DNA of 64,000 nt from Sandaracinaceae bacterium (lineage in GTDB: Bacteria; Myxococcota_A; Polyangia; Polyangiales; Houyiibacteriaceae). The notes beneath the pieces are model-generated. The model saw nothing but the letters and a program-made list of their open reading frames with translations, was not told the DNA's origin and did not search any database. Positions within the stretch are counted from its first letter, which is position 1; the number at the start of each line of letters is the position of its first letter. The translations under genes and the position numbers were made by a program. The DNA lies in contig JACKEJ010000016.1 in the NCBI GenBank assembly GCA_020633055.1, positions 124,001-188,000 of the forward strand, read 5' to 3'. This document shows positions 17,577 to 26,632 of this stretch, in pieces.

Positions 17577-18206
17577 ATGTCGACCGCACGCACCGCCACG
17601 AAGACCAAGCCCCGCCGCGCCCCGGACAACGACAAGCGCGAGCGCATCCTGCGCGCCGCCATCAAGGTGTTTGCGCGCAAAGGCTTCTACGCAACGCGCG
17701 TCAGCGAGATCGCGAAAGCCGCGGGCGTCGCCGACGGCACCATCTACCTGTACTTCAAGAACAAGGACGACGTCCTGGTCTCGATCTTCGACGACCGCAT
17801 CAGCCGCCTGCTCGTGGTGCTGCGCGACGAGTCCGCGGCCTGCGCGACCGTCGAGGAGCGCATCACGCGCGTGGTCGAGCTGCAGCTGGGCCTGCTGGAG
17901 GGGCAGCGCGATCTCGCCGAGGTGGTCACGGTCAACCTGCGCCAGAGCTCCAAGCTCCTGAAGCAGTACGCGGCCCCGCTCTTCATGGAGTACATCGAGC
18001 TCATCGCCGGCATCATCTCCGAGGGCCAGCGCGAAGGAGCCCTGCGCTCCGACATCAACCCCAAGGTCGCCGCCCGCGCCCTGTGGGGCGCCCTCGACGG
18101 CATCACCGTCACTTGGGCTGTCGGCGGCGACGCCGACCCCGTCGCGCTCCGCAAGGCCGCCAAGCAGCTGGCCTCCCTGTTCCTGGAAGGCCTCCGAGCT
18201 CGCTGA
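17577..18206 (+). CDS. fadR: FadR-type TetR-family transcriptional regulator
   Basis: 209 residues from ATG 17577. An in-frame ATG at 17505 lies within the operator and is rejected as start. The HTH is clear: ILRAAIKVFARKGF, VSEIAKAAGVADGTIYLYFKNKDDVL. The recognition-helix region and the ligand domain (LELRQ-like VNLRQSSKLLKQY, GIISEGQREGALR, ALWGALDGITVTWAV) track Bacillus FadR/YsiA, which represses beta-oxidation and etf genes and releases DNA on binding long-chain acyl-CoA. Here etfBA follows on the same strand, as in the Bacillus lcfA-fadR-fadB-etfB-etfA operon, although a 640-bp gap and a separate promoter intervene. Predicted role: acyl-CoA-responsive repressor of fatty-acid oxidation genes, including itself. 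Confidence 0.88.
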   Translation: MSTARTATKTKPRRAPDNDKRERILRAAIKVFARKGFYATRVSEIAKAAGVADGTIYLYFKNKDDVLVSIFDDRISRLLVVLRDESAACATVEERITRVVELQLGLLEGQRDLAEVVTVNLRQSSKLLKQYAAPLFMEYIELIAGIISEGQREGALRSDINPKVAARALWGALDGITVTWAVGGDADPVALRKAAKQLASLFLEGLRAR

Positions 18207-18229
18207 CCCGGGCTGCCAACCCGGGGTCA
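18204..18229 (+). terminator. Hairpin at the fadR stop codon
   Basis: TGACCCGGG, a 7-nt loop and CCCGGGGTCA form a GC-rich stem with one bulge, beginning in the stop codon of the regulator. No T-run follows, so it would be a hairpin-dependent or Rho-assisted end, not a classical intrinsic terminator. Confidence 0.4.
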
Positions 18230-18342
18230 CAAGCCACCGGGACGCGAGCCACCGGGACGCGAGACACCGGGACACCAGGACTCGGGCCACGGGACACCAG
18301 GACACCGGGACGTGGGGATCGGGGACCGGAACAACGGGACGC
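18230..18342. repeat. Degenerate short tandem repeats (CACCGGGAC units)
   Basis: About 110 bp downstream of fadR is built from imperfect 12-17-bp units around CACCGGGAC (two exact CCACCGGGACGCGAG copies at 18234-18263, then shorter variants such as ACACCGGGACACCAGGA). No protein-coding frame with plausible composition runs through it. The irregular unit length and lack of unique spacers rule out CRISPR; it looks like replication-slippage DNA. Confidence 0.7.
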
Positions 18343-18450
18343 CGTCGCGCACAGACGAGCCCTTCCCGCCCAGAAGCGGACCTCCCGCCCCCTCCCCCGG
18401 GCGACCGTCGCGCGCAGATGAGCCCCTTCCGCCGAAAAGCGGACCTCCCG
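18343..18450. repeat. 45-bp imperfect direct repeat pair
   Basis: Two 45-bp copies, 18343-18387 and 18406-18450, share the start CGTCGCGC, the middle GAGCCC-TTCC and the end AAGCGGACCTCCCG, with several mismatches, offset by 63 bp. Together with the tandem repeats before and the inverted repeat after, this fills the gap between fadR and etfB. Function unknown. Confidence 0.65.
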
Positions 18451-18488
18451 AGTCCCGCCCAGGCCCAGTCCCGTCCGTCGAGCCTAGA

Positions 18489-18659
18489 GACGTGACCGAG
18501 GGAGGGGGGAGCTCCGCGCCCGGGTGTCGGGGGGGCCCCATTGCAAGCGCCTTGGCGCGCCGCAATGGGGGAGGCACCGCAGGGAGCGCCTGCGCGACCG
18601 AGCCCGGGCGCGGAGCTCCCCCCTCCCGCGCGCGATCCCCTCGCAACCTCGATCACGTC
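18489..18659. repeat. Nested inverted-repeat element with perfect 25-bp arms
   Basis: Three inverted repeats are nested. Outer: GACGTGA (18489-18495) and TCACGTC (18653-18659). Middle: perfect 25-bp arms at 18500-18524 and 18603-18627, beginning GGGAGGGGGGAGCTCC. Inner: CCCCATTGC (18536-18544) and GCAATGGGG (18562-18570), enclosing a GCGCC/GGCGC hairpin. DNA could extrude a cruciform, and RNA from either strand would fold into one long stem. It has no transposase and no clear target-site duplication. It could be a MITE-like remnant, a REP-like structured element, or a terminator/attenuator between fadR and etfBA. Confidence 0.75.
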
Positions 18660-18711
18660 AGGAGCCCCACGGAGGAGGACGACCGAGAACCGCGCCCCGA
18701 GGCGTCCGTGC

Positions 18712-18740
18712 TTGACTTCTGGGCCTCGGCCACCTAGATC
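18712..18740 (+). promoter_or_regulatory. Probable sigma-70-type promoter of etfBA
   Basis: TTGACT (18712-18717) and TAGATC (18735-18740) are separated by exactly 17 bp, an optimal housekeeping arrangement and notable in such GC-rich DNA. It lies about 107 bp upstream of the etfB start, leaving a leader of about 100 nt. No FadR-type operator is visible here, so any FadR effect on etfBA would have to use a diverged or distant site. Confidence 0.6.
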
Positions 18741-18846
18741 CAACGCGGTTTCTCGTGCTCGCGCGAGGCCGCATTTTCGCGCAGTCGTGGCCACCGACGA
18801 GCGGTGAGCTCAACGCCTGAGCATCCTACTTTCCTCGGAGGAATGG

Positions 18847-19686
18847 GTGAAGATCCTCGTCCCCATCAAGCGCGTTGCGGACCCCGACAACGCCAACAAG
18901 GTCAAGGTCAGCGGCGACGGAACTCAGGTGACGTCGGAAGGCCTCGAATGGAAGATGAACCCGTTCGACGAGTGGAGCCTCGAGGCTGCGCTGCGTCTGA
19001 CGGAAGACGGCGCGAAGAAGACGCGCACCGGTGAGGTCGTCCTCGTCACCATCGGTCCCAAGGACGCGGCCCAGACCGTGCGCCAGGGGCTCGCGATGGG
19101 CGCCGAGCGCGGCATCCTGGTGGAAGCCAACGACCAGGAGCTCGACTCCAACATGGTCGCGCAGATCCTCAAGGCCATCGTCGACAAGGAGCAGCCGGAC
19201 CTGGTGGTCATGGGCAAGCAGACCGTCGACGGCGACAGCAACGTCGCGGGCACCGTGCTGGCCGAGCTGCTCGGCTGGCCCCTCGCGAACTACGCGATGA
19301 GCCTCTCCACCAGCGACGACGGCAAGACCCTGACGGTCAAGCGCGAGCTGGACACCGGCGTCAGCACCATCAAGGTGACTGGCCCGGCCGTGGTCACCAC
19401 ATCCGACCGCATCCTCAAGCCCGAGTCGGTCAAGAACGGCGTCACCCCGGCGGACTTCAAGTACCCCGAGGCCGAGGGCGGTCGCTACGCGTCGCTCAAG
19501 GGCATCATGGCGGCCAAGAAGAAGCCCATCGAGGAGCTCACGGCTGCGTCGCTCGGCGCCACGCCGCAAAAGACCCTCACCTACACCAAGTTCGAGCTGC
19601 CCCCCGCGCGCTCGGGCCAAACCACCTTCGTGGAGTCGGTCGAAGAGCTCGTGCAGAAGCTCAAGACGGACGCGAAGGTCCTCTGA
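18847..19686 (+). CDS. etfB: Electron transfer flavoprotein beta subunit
   Basis: 279 residues from GTG 18847, preceded by a strong Shine-Dalgarno (CGGAGGA at 18835-18841). The start MKILVPIKRVADPDN, the NPFDEWSLEAALRL segment, PDLVVMGKQTVDGDSNVAGTVLAELLGWPL (AMP-binding beta signature region) and KPIEELT near the end are typical of EtfB. With EtfA it forms the soluble heterodimer that takes electrons from acyl-CoA dehydrogenases and passes them to ETF:quinone oxidoreductase. It is the first gene of the etfBA operon, transcribed from its own promoter downstream of the FadR-type regulator. It is slightly longer than many homologues (about 250). Confidence 0.96.
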   Translation: MKILVPIKRVADPDNANKVKVSGDGTQVTSEGLEWKMNPFDEWSLEAALRLTEDGAKKTRTGEVVLVTIGPKDAAQTVRQGLAMGAERGILVEANDQELDSNMVAQILKAIVDKEQPDLVVMGKQTVDGDSNVAGTVLAELLGWPLANYAMSLSTSDDGKTLTVKRELDTGVSTIKVTGPAVVTTSDRILKPESVKNGVTPADFKYPEAEGGRYASLKGIMAAKKKPIEELTAASLGATPQKTLTYTKFELPPARSGQTTFVESVEELVQKLKTDAKVL

Positions 19687-19716
19687 AGTCTCACCACAGG
19701 AACGGAGAACAACACC

Positions 19717-20679
<963 letters not shown>

Positions 20680-20704
20680 GGCGACGCCTCCCACAATCGA
20701 ACGA

Positions 20705-20729
20705 GGCTCGGCTCACGCCGGGCCTTTTT
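20705..20729 (+). terminator. Rho-independent terminator of etfBA
   Basis: GGCTCGGC, loop TCAC, GCCGGGCC, then TTTTT: an 8-bp GC-rich stem (one wobble pair) with a 4-nt loop and five T residues, 26 nt after the etfA stop. This is the only textbook intrinsic terminator recognised in the window. Confidence 0.88.
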
Positions 20730-20789
20730 CGTGGGCGCGACGCGACTCGGAGACGTGAACGGCGCGCGAACTATGGGATACTGCGCAGG

Positions 20790-22520
20790 ATGCCCGCTGC
20801 GTCGCGACGAGAGAGACCGCGCCCGAAGCGCCCCATGGTGGCGTGCCCGCGCAGGGCCGCGGCGAGCCGACCGCGCGAGCGTGTCGCGTTTGCGTTGAGC
20901 GCGCTCATGGCCGTGTGCGGAACCCTCGAGAGCCGTGCGGGCGCACAAGAGGTCTCGTACACCGGCGCATGGCAAGCCAGCCCCCTCAGCGTGCGCTACG
21001 CGCTGCAAAGCTGGGGACCCGACTGCGGACCGCGCCCTGGCTCCTCGAGCGAGCCCGGCGGACGCGTGACCATCAGCGCGGAGGGCAGCCACCTGCGCTT
21101 CTCTGGAGCCGTCTCGGGGTCGACCAACGCGTGCTGGAGCGACAACGCGGAGGTGCGTCGCGTGTCCGCCTCGGCGCGGGGCGAGAGCTGGTCTGCCAGC
21201 TGCGCGACGGTCGCGGGCAACCCGCGTGGGGAGAGCGGCCGGTACACGTACACCGTGCGCGACGCCAACACACTCGGGTACTCGGAGCGCACCACCTACA
21301 ACTGGCAGCTGCGCGAGTCCACCTGCACCGCGACGCGCACCGCGACACGGACGCTGACCCGCGCCGTGCCGCTGGCCGTCCCCAACGAGCTCCCCCCGCC
21401 GCCCGCCGAGCTGCCGCCGCCCACCCCGGTCGCCACGCCCGAACCCACCCGCGCGTGCACGCCCGGCGACCCGACGACCCTGCGACTGCGCGTCCCCGAG
21501 GAAGGCCCGTTCGAGCCTGGCGCCCGTGTGTGCCTCGCCGTGCGCGTCGCGGACGCGGCCGGGTGCGCGCTACCCAACCCACGCATCGAGTGGCGCGTGG
21601 CCGGCCCTCCTGGGACGAGCGGACGGATGGACGGTCGCTGCTTCGTGACCACGGCCAACGCGGCGGAGGCCGAGGGTGCGTACGAGATCACCGCCACGGC
21701 AGGGACGCTCGAGGCTCGAGCCGAGGTGACCGTCCGGACACCCGACTTGTCGGGGCTCATCGCCGTCCGAGACCGCGAGACGGGCGAGCACACGGGCGGC
21801 ATCGACCGAGCCGAATCGGAGCACGCGTCCGGGGTGGCCGCCATCACCTCCGGTGGGCGCGGACGGCTGCCGCTGCTGATCGGGGTCGGTCTGTTGTTGC
21901 TGGGAGCCACGTGCGGATTCGCGCTGCTGGTCCTCCGTGTGCGGCGGCGCCCTGCCCCCCAGCGCACGGCCACGTCGGACGAGCCTTCCGACCGAACCTC
22001 AGCGCCACCGCCGAAGCTGCGTCCCGCCAATCCGCTCGAGAATTCGGGTACTGCGCTCATCCCACAGAAGGCCGCCCTGCCTCCCGTGGCCCGCCCGGAC
22101 CCAGCCGCCGACCCGGCCGCTCGCGCACGCGCGGTGACCCTCGACGCGCCCCCCGAGGCCAGCGCGGCGCCTGCCGCAGCCCAGCTCGGTTCCAACGAGC
22201 CAGTCAGCTGCCCCGTGTGCGGTGCTCCTGGCACGGGCGGAGAGCGCTTCTGCGCGAAGCACGGGGAGCGCCTGGTCCCCCACGGCAGCAACCCACTGCG
22301 CACTGGGGGCATGATCTGCCCGACCTGCCGGCGCGGCTACCCCGCAGACGCGGAATTCTGCCCGCACGATGGAGCCGTCCTCGTGCCGTACACGCTCTAC
22401 CGCCGCCAGGACACCACCCGGGACGCGCTCCCGCGCATCTGCCCGAGCTGCGGCGAGCGCTACGCGCAGCACGTCACGTTCTGCGGCAAGGACGGCAGCT
22501 CGCTCACGACCGTCAACTGA
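20790..22520 (+). CDS. Secreted/single-TM protein with three C-terminal zinc ribbons
   Basis: 576 residues from ATG 20790; an ATG at 20835 is an alternative. The hydrophobic FALSALMAVCGTLESRAGA fits a signal peptide cleaved before QEV. A Cys-containing beta-rich domain (about 50-200) is followed by a Pro-rich linker, an Ig-like domain (about 225-320; RLRVPEEGPFEPGARVCLAVRV, GAYEITATAGTLEARAEVTV) and a transmembrane helix LPLLIGVGLLLLGATCGFALLVL. After a disordered Ala/Pro-rich segment come three zinc ribbons: CPVC-FC, CPTC-FC and CPSC-FC with Gly/His neighbours. Topology therefore places the ribbons in the cytoplasm and the beta domains outside. I do not recognise a named family. It resembles other myxobacterial envelope proteins that pair zinc ribbons with a membrane span. 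Function unknown. Confidence 0.75.
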   Translation: MPAASRRERPRPKRPMVACPRRAAASRPRERVAFALSALMAVCGTLESRAGAQEVSYTGAWQASPLSVRYALQSWGPDCGPRPGSSSEPGGRVTISAEGSHLRFSGAVSGSTNACWSDNAEVRRVSASARGESWSASCATVAGNPRGESGRYTYTVRDANTLGYSERTTYNWQLRESTCTATRTATRTLTRAVPLAVPNELPPPPAELPPPTPVATPEPTRACTPGDPTTLRLRVPEEGPFEPGARVCLAVRVADAAGCALPNPRIEWRVAGPPGTSGRMDGRCFVTTANAAEAEGAYEITATAGTLEARAEVTVRTPDLSGLIAVRDRETGEHTGGIDRAESEHASGVAAITSGGRGRLPLLIGVGLLLLGATCGFALLVLRVRRRPAPQRTATSDEPSDRTSAPPPKLRPANPLENSGTALIPQKAALPPVARPDPAADPAARARAVTLDAPPEASAAPAAAQLGSNEPVSCPVCGAPGTGGERFCAKHGERLVPHGSNPLRTGGMICPTCRRGYPADAEFCPHDGAVLVPYTLYRRQDTTRDALPRICPSCGERYAQHVTFCGKDGSSLTTVN

Positions 22521-22766
22521 CCCCCTCGCGCCCGCCCGCCTTGGCCTGGAGCCAGGATCGTGTCGCGGCCCTCCGTGTGCTCGCACGTCGCTCATCTCGT
22601 GCCACTCGGCACCCAAGGATGACAGCGCTCGCGGTTCGGTATGAACGAGACACAGCGCGATCTTGATCCAACGAGCTTCGCGCGCTTATCATCACGTCCC
22701 GACAAGGGATTCCCGCATTTACCCGTCTCGGAGCCCCCTCCGAGCAGACCAGAGGACCGCCAGGAA

Positions 22767-24455
22767 ATGAAAATCGTCTGTGATAGCTGCTCCGCGAAGT
22801 ATTCCATCGCGGATGAAAAGGTCGCCGGCAAGGTCTTCAAGATTCGTTGCAAGAAGTGCTCGAACGTCATCGTCGTCCGAGGTGACCAGGTAGAGGGCGG
22901 AAACGACGAAGACGAAGCCACGCGCGTATTCGACTATGGCGGAGACGCCGCATGGCACCTGGTGCTCGACGGCGAGCAGCAGGGCCCGTTCACGCCGCTG
23001 CAGATCGCGGGGATGCTGTCCGAAGGCACGGTCGACTACGAGTCGTACGTGTGGAAGGAGGGCTTCGACGGCTGGAAGGCGCTGAATGACGTGCCCGAGC
23101 TGATGGCTGCCCTGGGGAGCGGCGGCGAAGGGGCGGATCACGTCGCAGACGACGACTCGGGGAGCGACCCGTTCGCAGCGGCGAGCGGCGGCGACGCGGG
23201 CGCCCTCTTCGGCAGCGAGGCCGCCGCCAGCGCGGGGGTGAGCGCGGGCGGCGGGAACGACCTGTTCGCGAGCGAGGGAGGCGGAAACCTCTTCGGCGGG
23301 GGCGACGATGTGGTGGCGTCCACGCCGAGCCCACGGGTGTCGGCCGGCTCGGCCATGACCGGTCAACGCAACGAGAACTCCGTCCTGTTCTCGCTCAGCA
23401 ACCTGCAAGCGCTCGCGACCGGTGGCGAAGCCGCGAAGCCCGCAAGCAAGCCCCTGGGCGGGTCCTCTTCGCCGCTCGGTGGCGCGGGCCTGCCGGCTTC
23501 CTCGGGTGGCATGGCCATGGGCGAGGGCTCCGGCCTCATCGACATCCGCGCCCTGGCGAGCGCCACGGCCGCGGTCCCTGCCGCGTCGCCGCTCAGCGCG
23601 CCCAAGGCCGCGCCGGTGGACGACCTCCTGGCCATCGGCGCGGGGCCATCGCTCGGTTCCGCGCTCGGCGCGCCGGTGCTCGCGCCGGTCGCGGCGGAGC
23701 CGCCACCTGCCCAGCCGGCGGCGGCCAGCGGGGGCAACAACAAGGTCGTGCTGATCGCGGCTGCCGTCGCGGTGCTCGCGGCGGTCGGCGCCGTGGGCTT
23801 CGTGCTCACGCGCCCCCCGGAGATTCGCGAAGTGGTCACGCAGGCCCCCGCGCCCACCCCGACGCCAGCTGCGGAGACCACGGGAACGACCGCCGCGGCG
23901 CCGACCGAGGGGACGGCCCCCGCAGCTGCCCCCGCCGAGGGGACGGCCCCGGCCGAGGCTCCAGCCGCCACGGACGACAGCCACGGCAGCAGCGGCTCCT
24001 CGTCCAGCAGCTCACGTTCCCGCGGCAGCTCGACACCCTCTGCGGCCACGAGCATGAGCTCGGCGCCGGCGGCGAGTGAGATGACCAGCAGCGCACCGGC
24101 CGCCACCCCCGCGCCCAGCATGACGAGCTCGATGTCCGCGAGCATCGACGACCTGCTCGGGATGGCCGTCGCGCCCATGGAGTCCGCCTCGGCCGACCTG
24201 CCCGACACCCCGTCGCGCTCGGCGGTCTCCAGCGCCCTCGGCGGTCGCGCCGCAGCGGTGCGCGCGTGCGGCAACGGCACCAGCGGCACGGCAACGGTCG
24301 CGGTCACCTTCGCCAGCAACGGGCGCGTCACCTCGGCCAACGTGTCGGGCGGACCCTTCGCGGGCAACTCCTGCATCGCGAACGCCGTGCGCGGCGCCCG
24401 CGTCCCGCCCTTCCGGCAAGCCACGTTCAACGTGAACTTCCCCTACCGCCTCTGA
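22767..24455 (+). CDS. GltJ/AgmX-like protein: zinc finger, GYF_2 and AgmX/PglI C-terminal domain
   Basis: 562 residues from ATG 22767, preceded by AGAGGA (22751-22756); an in-frame ATG at 22641 would add 42 unrelated residues and is rejected. N-terminal MJ0042-type zinc finger with Cys5, Cys8, Cys28 and Cys31 (CDSC and CKKC), then a GYF_2-like domain about 58-112 (WHLVLDGEQQGPFTPLQIAGML, DYESYVWKEGFDGWKAL). A long Ala/Ser/Gly-rich region carries one membrane helix about residue 325-345 (KVVLIAAAVAVLAAVGAVGFVL). The C-terminal domain (GTATVAVTFASNGRVTSANVSGGPFAG, ending VNFPYRL) is the TonB-like AgmX/PglI type. Myxococcus GltJ, part of the gliding machinery, has this order, but no other glt genes are nearby and paralogues are common. 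Confidence 0.82.
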   Translation: MKIVCDSCSAKYSIADEKVAGKVFKIRCKKCSNVIVVRGDQVEGGNDEDEATRVFDYGGDAAWHLVLDGEQQGPFTPLQIAGMLSEGTVDYESYVWKEGFDGWKALNDVPELMAALGSGGEGADHVADDDSGSDPFAAASGGDAGALFGSEAAASAGVSAGGGNDLFASEGGGNLFGGGDDVVASTPSPRVSAGSAMTGQRNENSVLFSLSNLQALATGGEAAKPASKPLGGSSSPLGGAGLPASSGGMAMGEGSGLIDIRALASATAAVPAASPLSAPKAAPVDDLLAIGAGPSLGSALGAPVLAPVAAEPPPAQPAAASGGNNKVVLIAAAVAVLAAVGAVGFVLTRPPEIREVVTQAPAPTPTPAAETTGTTAAAPTEGTAPAAAPAEGTAPAEAPAATDDSHGSSGSSSSSSRSRGSSTPSAATSMSSAPAASEMTSSAPAATPAPSMTSSMSASIDDLLGMAVAPMESASADLPDTPSRSAVSSALGGRAAAVRACGNGTSGTATVAVTFASNGRVTSANVSGGPFAGNSCIANAVRGARVPPFRQATFNVNFPYRL

Positions 24456-24484
24456 CCCGCGCTCCGCGCGGAGCCCACTCGCAC

Positions 24485-24513
24485 GCGCCCGCTCGGCTCT
24501 GCCCGGCGGGCGC
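24485..24513 (+). terminator. Probable hairpin terminator downstream of the GltJ-like gene
   Basis: GCGCCCGC (24485-24492) and GCGGGCGC (24506-24513) form a perfect 8-bp stem 30 nt after the stop, followed by GCTGCGTTTG, a weak T tract. It lies between convergent genes and could serve both directions. Confidence 0.5.
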
Positions 24514-24598
24514 GCTGCGTTTGAGCACCTCGAGACAGCGCGGCACGTCGAGACATCCCGCACGGGACGTCACGGCGAGTGAGCGGCGCGCCGCACGC

Positions 24599-26632
24599 TC
24601 AGCCGGCGAGGTCGGCCTGCACACGCTCGCGCAGGCCGCTCGAGCGCGTGACGGGACGCCCGGTCGCCGTCTCGATGGCCCCGCGCGAGCCCACCAGGGT
24701 CACGCTGGAGCGCGCGCGCGTGATGGCCGTGTAGAGGATCTCGCGTGTCAGCAGGGGCGTGTCCACGTCGGGCATCAGCACGGCCACGGCGTCGAACTCC
24801 GACCCTTGCGCCTTGTGCACCGTGATGGCGTAGGCGAGGTCGACGATGGGCTCGATGGCGACCAACGGGAACCCCACGAAGCCATCGTCCCGGCGGAAGA
24901 GCGCGAGACGCCGGGGCGCGCGCTCGAAGTCGAAGCGCCCCGTGAGCACGATCCCGGTGTCTCCGTTGAACAGCCCGCGCACGTAGTCGTTCTGGTGGAC
25001 CATGATGGGCTCGCCCACGGCGAGGCGGGCGCGCGGGTCCTGCGAACGCTGCGCGTGGAACTGGCGGTTCACGCGCTCGACCCCGAGCGCACCGGCGCGC
25101 GTGAGCGCGAGCAGACGCGCTGCCTCCAGCTGCGCGAACAGAGCGCGCAGGGACGGGGTGAAGCTCTCGTCGGGGTGCCCCTGCGTGAGCAGCAGCTCGC
25201 CACCGAGCGACTGCGCCGCGCGCAACAGCGGTCGCAGGTAGCGCTCGTCCCAGCGCGCGAGGAACGCCGCGCGCGCGTCGGCGCCCGACGCGTGCACCCA
25301 CTCACAGCCGTGGAAGGTCAGCGCACCCGCGTTTGCCCGAGGAACGATGGCCGTGTCGGACGCGGTCTCCCACAGCGGCTGGACCTTGCCGCGGTGGACG
25401 GCGCGCGCCACCGACAGAATGGTGCGTCCCGCAGGGTCCTTGGCGTCCATGCGATAGCTGTGCGTCAGGCGAACCACCGCGTCTCCGCGCAGCGTGCACA
25501 AGTCGCGGAACACCGCGCCTGCGTCCACCGAAGGCAGCTGATCGGCGTCGCCCAACAGGACCAGGCGCGTGCTGGGTGCGAGGGCCCTCAGCAGGCGGTC
25601 CATCATGGCGACGTCGATCATGCTGGCCTCGTCGACGATGACCACGCGCGCCCCGAGGGGGTTGCGCGCGTGCGCGCGGTAGCGCCCCGTGCGCGGCGAG
25701 AAGCCCAACAGCCGGTGCAAGGTCTGGCTGCGCGGAGGCGTGCGCAGCAAGGCCATGTCGTCGAAGGTGGGCGCCCGCAGCGCGCGCAGCGCCTGTGACA
25801 CCGAGCTGCGCATGCGGTCGGCGGCCTTGCCAGTGGGCGCCGACAGCGCGATGTCGGTCTCGGGGTCGTAGCCCAGGCGCACCAGCACGCGCAGCAGGCT
25901 GACGACGATGCTGGTCTTGCCCGTCCCCGGCCCCCCCGACACCAACGCGAGCGGCGCCTGCGCAGCGACGCGCACGGCCCCCAGCTGCTCGCGCGACAGA
26001 CGGAGCGCGCGGTCCCCCGCGTACGCAGGCGCCGCGATGACGTCGCGCAGCGCGCGCTCGAGCCGCACCTCGTCGAGGGCGGACGGCACCGCGGCCGAGC
26101 GCCCCGCGTCGGAGCCGCCCTCGTGTGGCAAGCGCGCAGCCACCGAGGCGGCGATGCGGCCCTCGATCGCGAACAGGCGCTGCACGTACAGGTAGTCGCC
26201 CGCCACGACCAGCGGCCCGGAGCTCTCCGGACCGACCACGGCCGGCGCGAACGCCCCCCCCTCCCCCCCGCGACCGGCGACCACCTGCGCAGCCAGCTCG
26301 CGCACGCGGGCGCCGCGCGTCTGCCCCAAGCCTCCCTCCTGCATCTCGTCCAGCAGCGCCGAGAGCTCTGTGGCGGCTCGCCCGTGGATCCCGAGGCGCG
26401 TCGAGCCGCGCTCCTGCGCCACGAGCAGCGCGAGGACCAGCACCGCGAGGGCGTCACGCGCGGAGGGGTCGAGCTCCGCTGGGAGAGCGCTCAGCTCGTG
26501 GGCGCGCAGCGCGAGCGCGCGGTCCAGCTCGAGCGCGTCGCAGACCTGCAGCAAGGGCGCGTCGAAGGGCGGAGCAGCCGCGTGCGCGCGTGCCCACCGG
26601 GCGTGACCCGCACCTCCCGGATGCAGGCTCAT
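24599..26632 (-). CDS. recD: Exodeoxyribonuclease V alpha subunit RecD
   Basis: 677 residues from ATG 26632, overlapping the recB stop in ATGA. Helicase motifs are in order: Walker A GGPGTGKTS, Q-like SAPTGKAADRM, SQTLHRLLG, Walker B VVIVDEASMID, motif III LLGDADQLPSVDAGAVF, and near the C-terminus AYAITVHKAQGSEFDAV and ILYTAITRAR. This is a superfamily 1B 5'-3' helicase of RecD1 type. With RecB and RecC it forms the heterotrimer that unwinds and degrades blunt DNA ends and prepares them for RecA-dependent repair. It is the last gene of the recC-recB-recD operon and slightly longer than E. coli RecD (608). The N-terminal 150 residues provide the RecC-contacting domain in characterised RecD. 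Confidence 0.95.
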   Translation of the reverse strand: MSLHPGGAGHARWARAHAAAPPFDAPLLQVCDALELDRALALRAHELSALPAELDPSARDALAVLVLALLVAQERGSTRLGIHGRAATELSALLDEMQEGGLGQTRGARVRELAAQVVAGRGGEGGAFAPAVVGPESSGPLVVAGDYLYVQRLFAIEGRIAASVAARLPHEGGSDAGRSAAVPSALDEVRLERALRDVIAAPAYAGDRALRLSREQLGAVRVAAQAPLALVSGGPGTGKTSIVVSLLRVLVRLGYDPETDIALSAPTGKAADRMRSSVSQALRALRAPTFDDMALLRTPPRSQTLHRLLGFSPRTGRYRAHARNPLGARVVIVDEASMIDVAMMDRLLRALAPSTRLVLLGDADQLPSVDAGAVFRDLCTLRGDAVVRLTHSYRMDAKDPAGRTILSVARAVHRGKVQPLWETASDTAIVPRANAGALTFHGCEWVHASGADARAAFLARWDERYLRPLLRAAQSLGGELLLTQGHPDESFTPSLRALFAQLEAARLLALTRAGALGVERVNRQFHAQRSQDPRARLAVGEPIMVHQNDYVRGLFNGDTGIVLTGRFDFERAPRRLALFRRDDGFVGFPLVAIEPIVDLAYAITVHKAQGSEFDAVAVLMPDVDTPLLTREILYTAITRARSSVTLVGSRGAIETATGRPVTRSSGLRERVQADLAG

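Noticed and set aside
18230..18342. Possible CRISPR or tandem-repeat array
   Set aside because: Units are 12-17 bp, contiguous and degenerate, with no unique spacers and no cas genes nearby.
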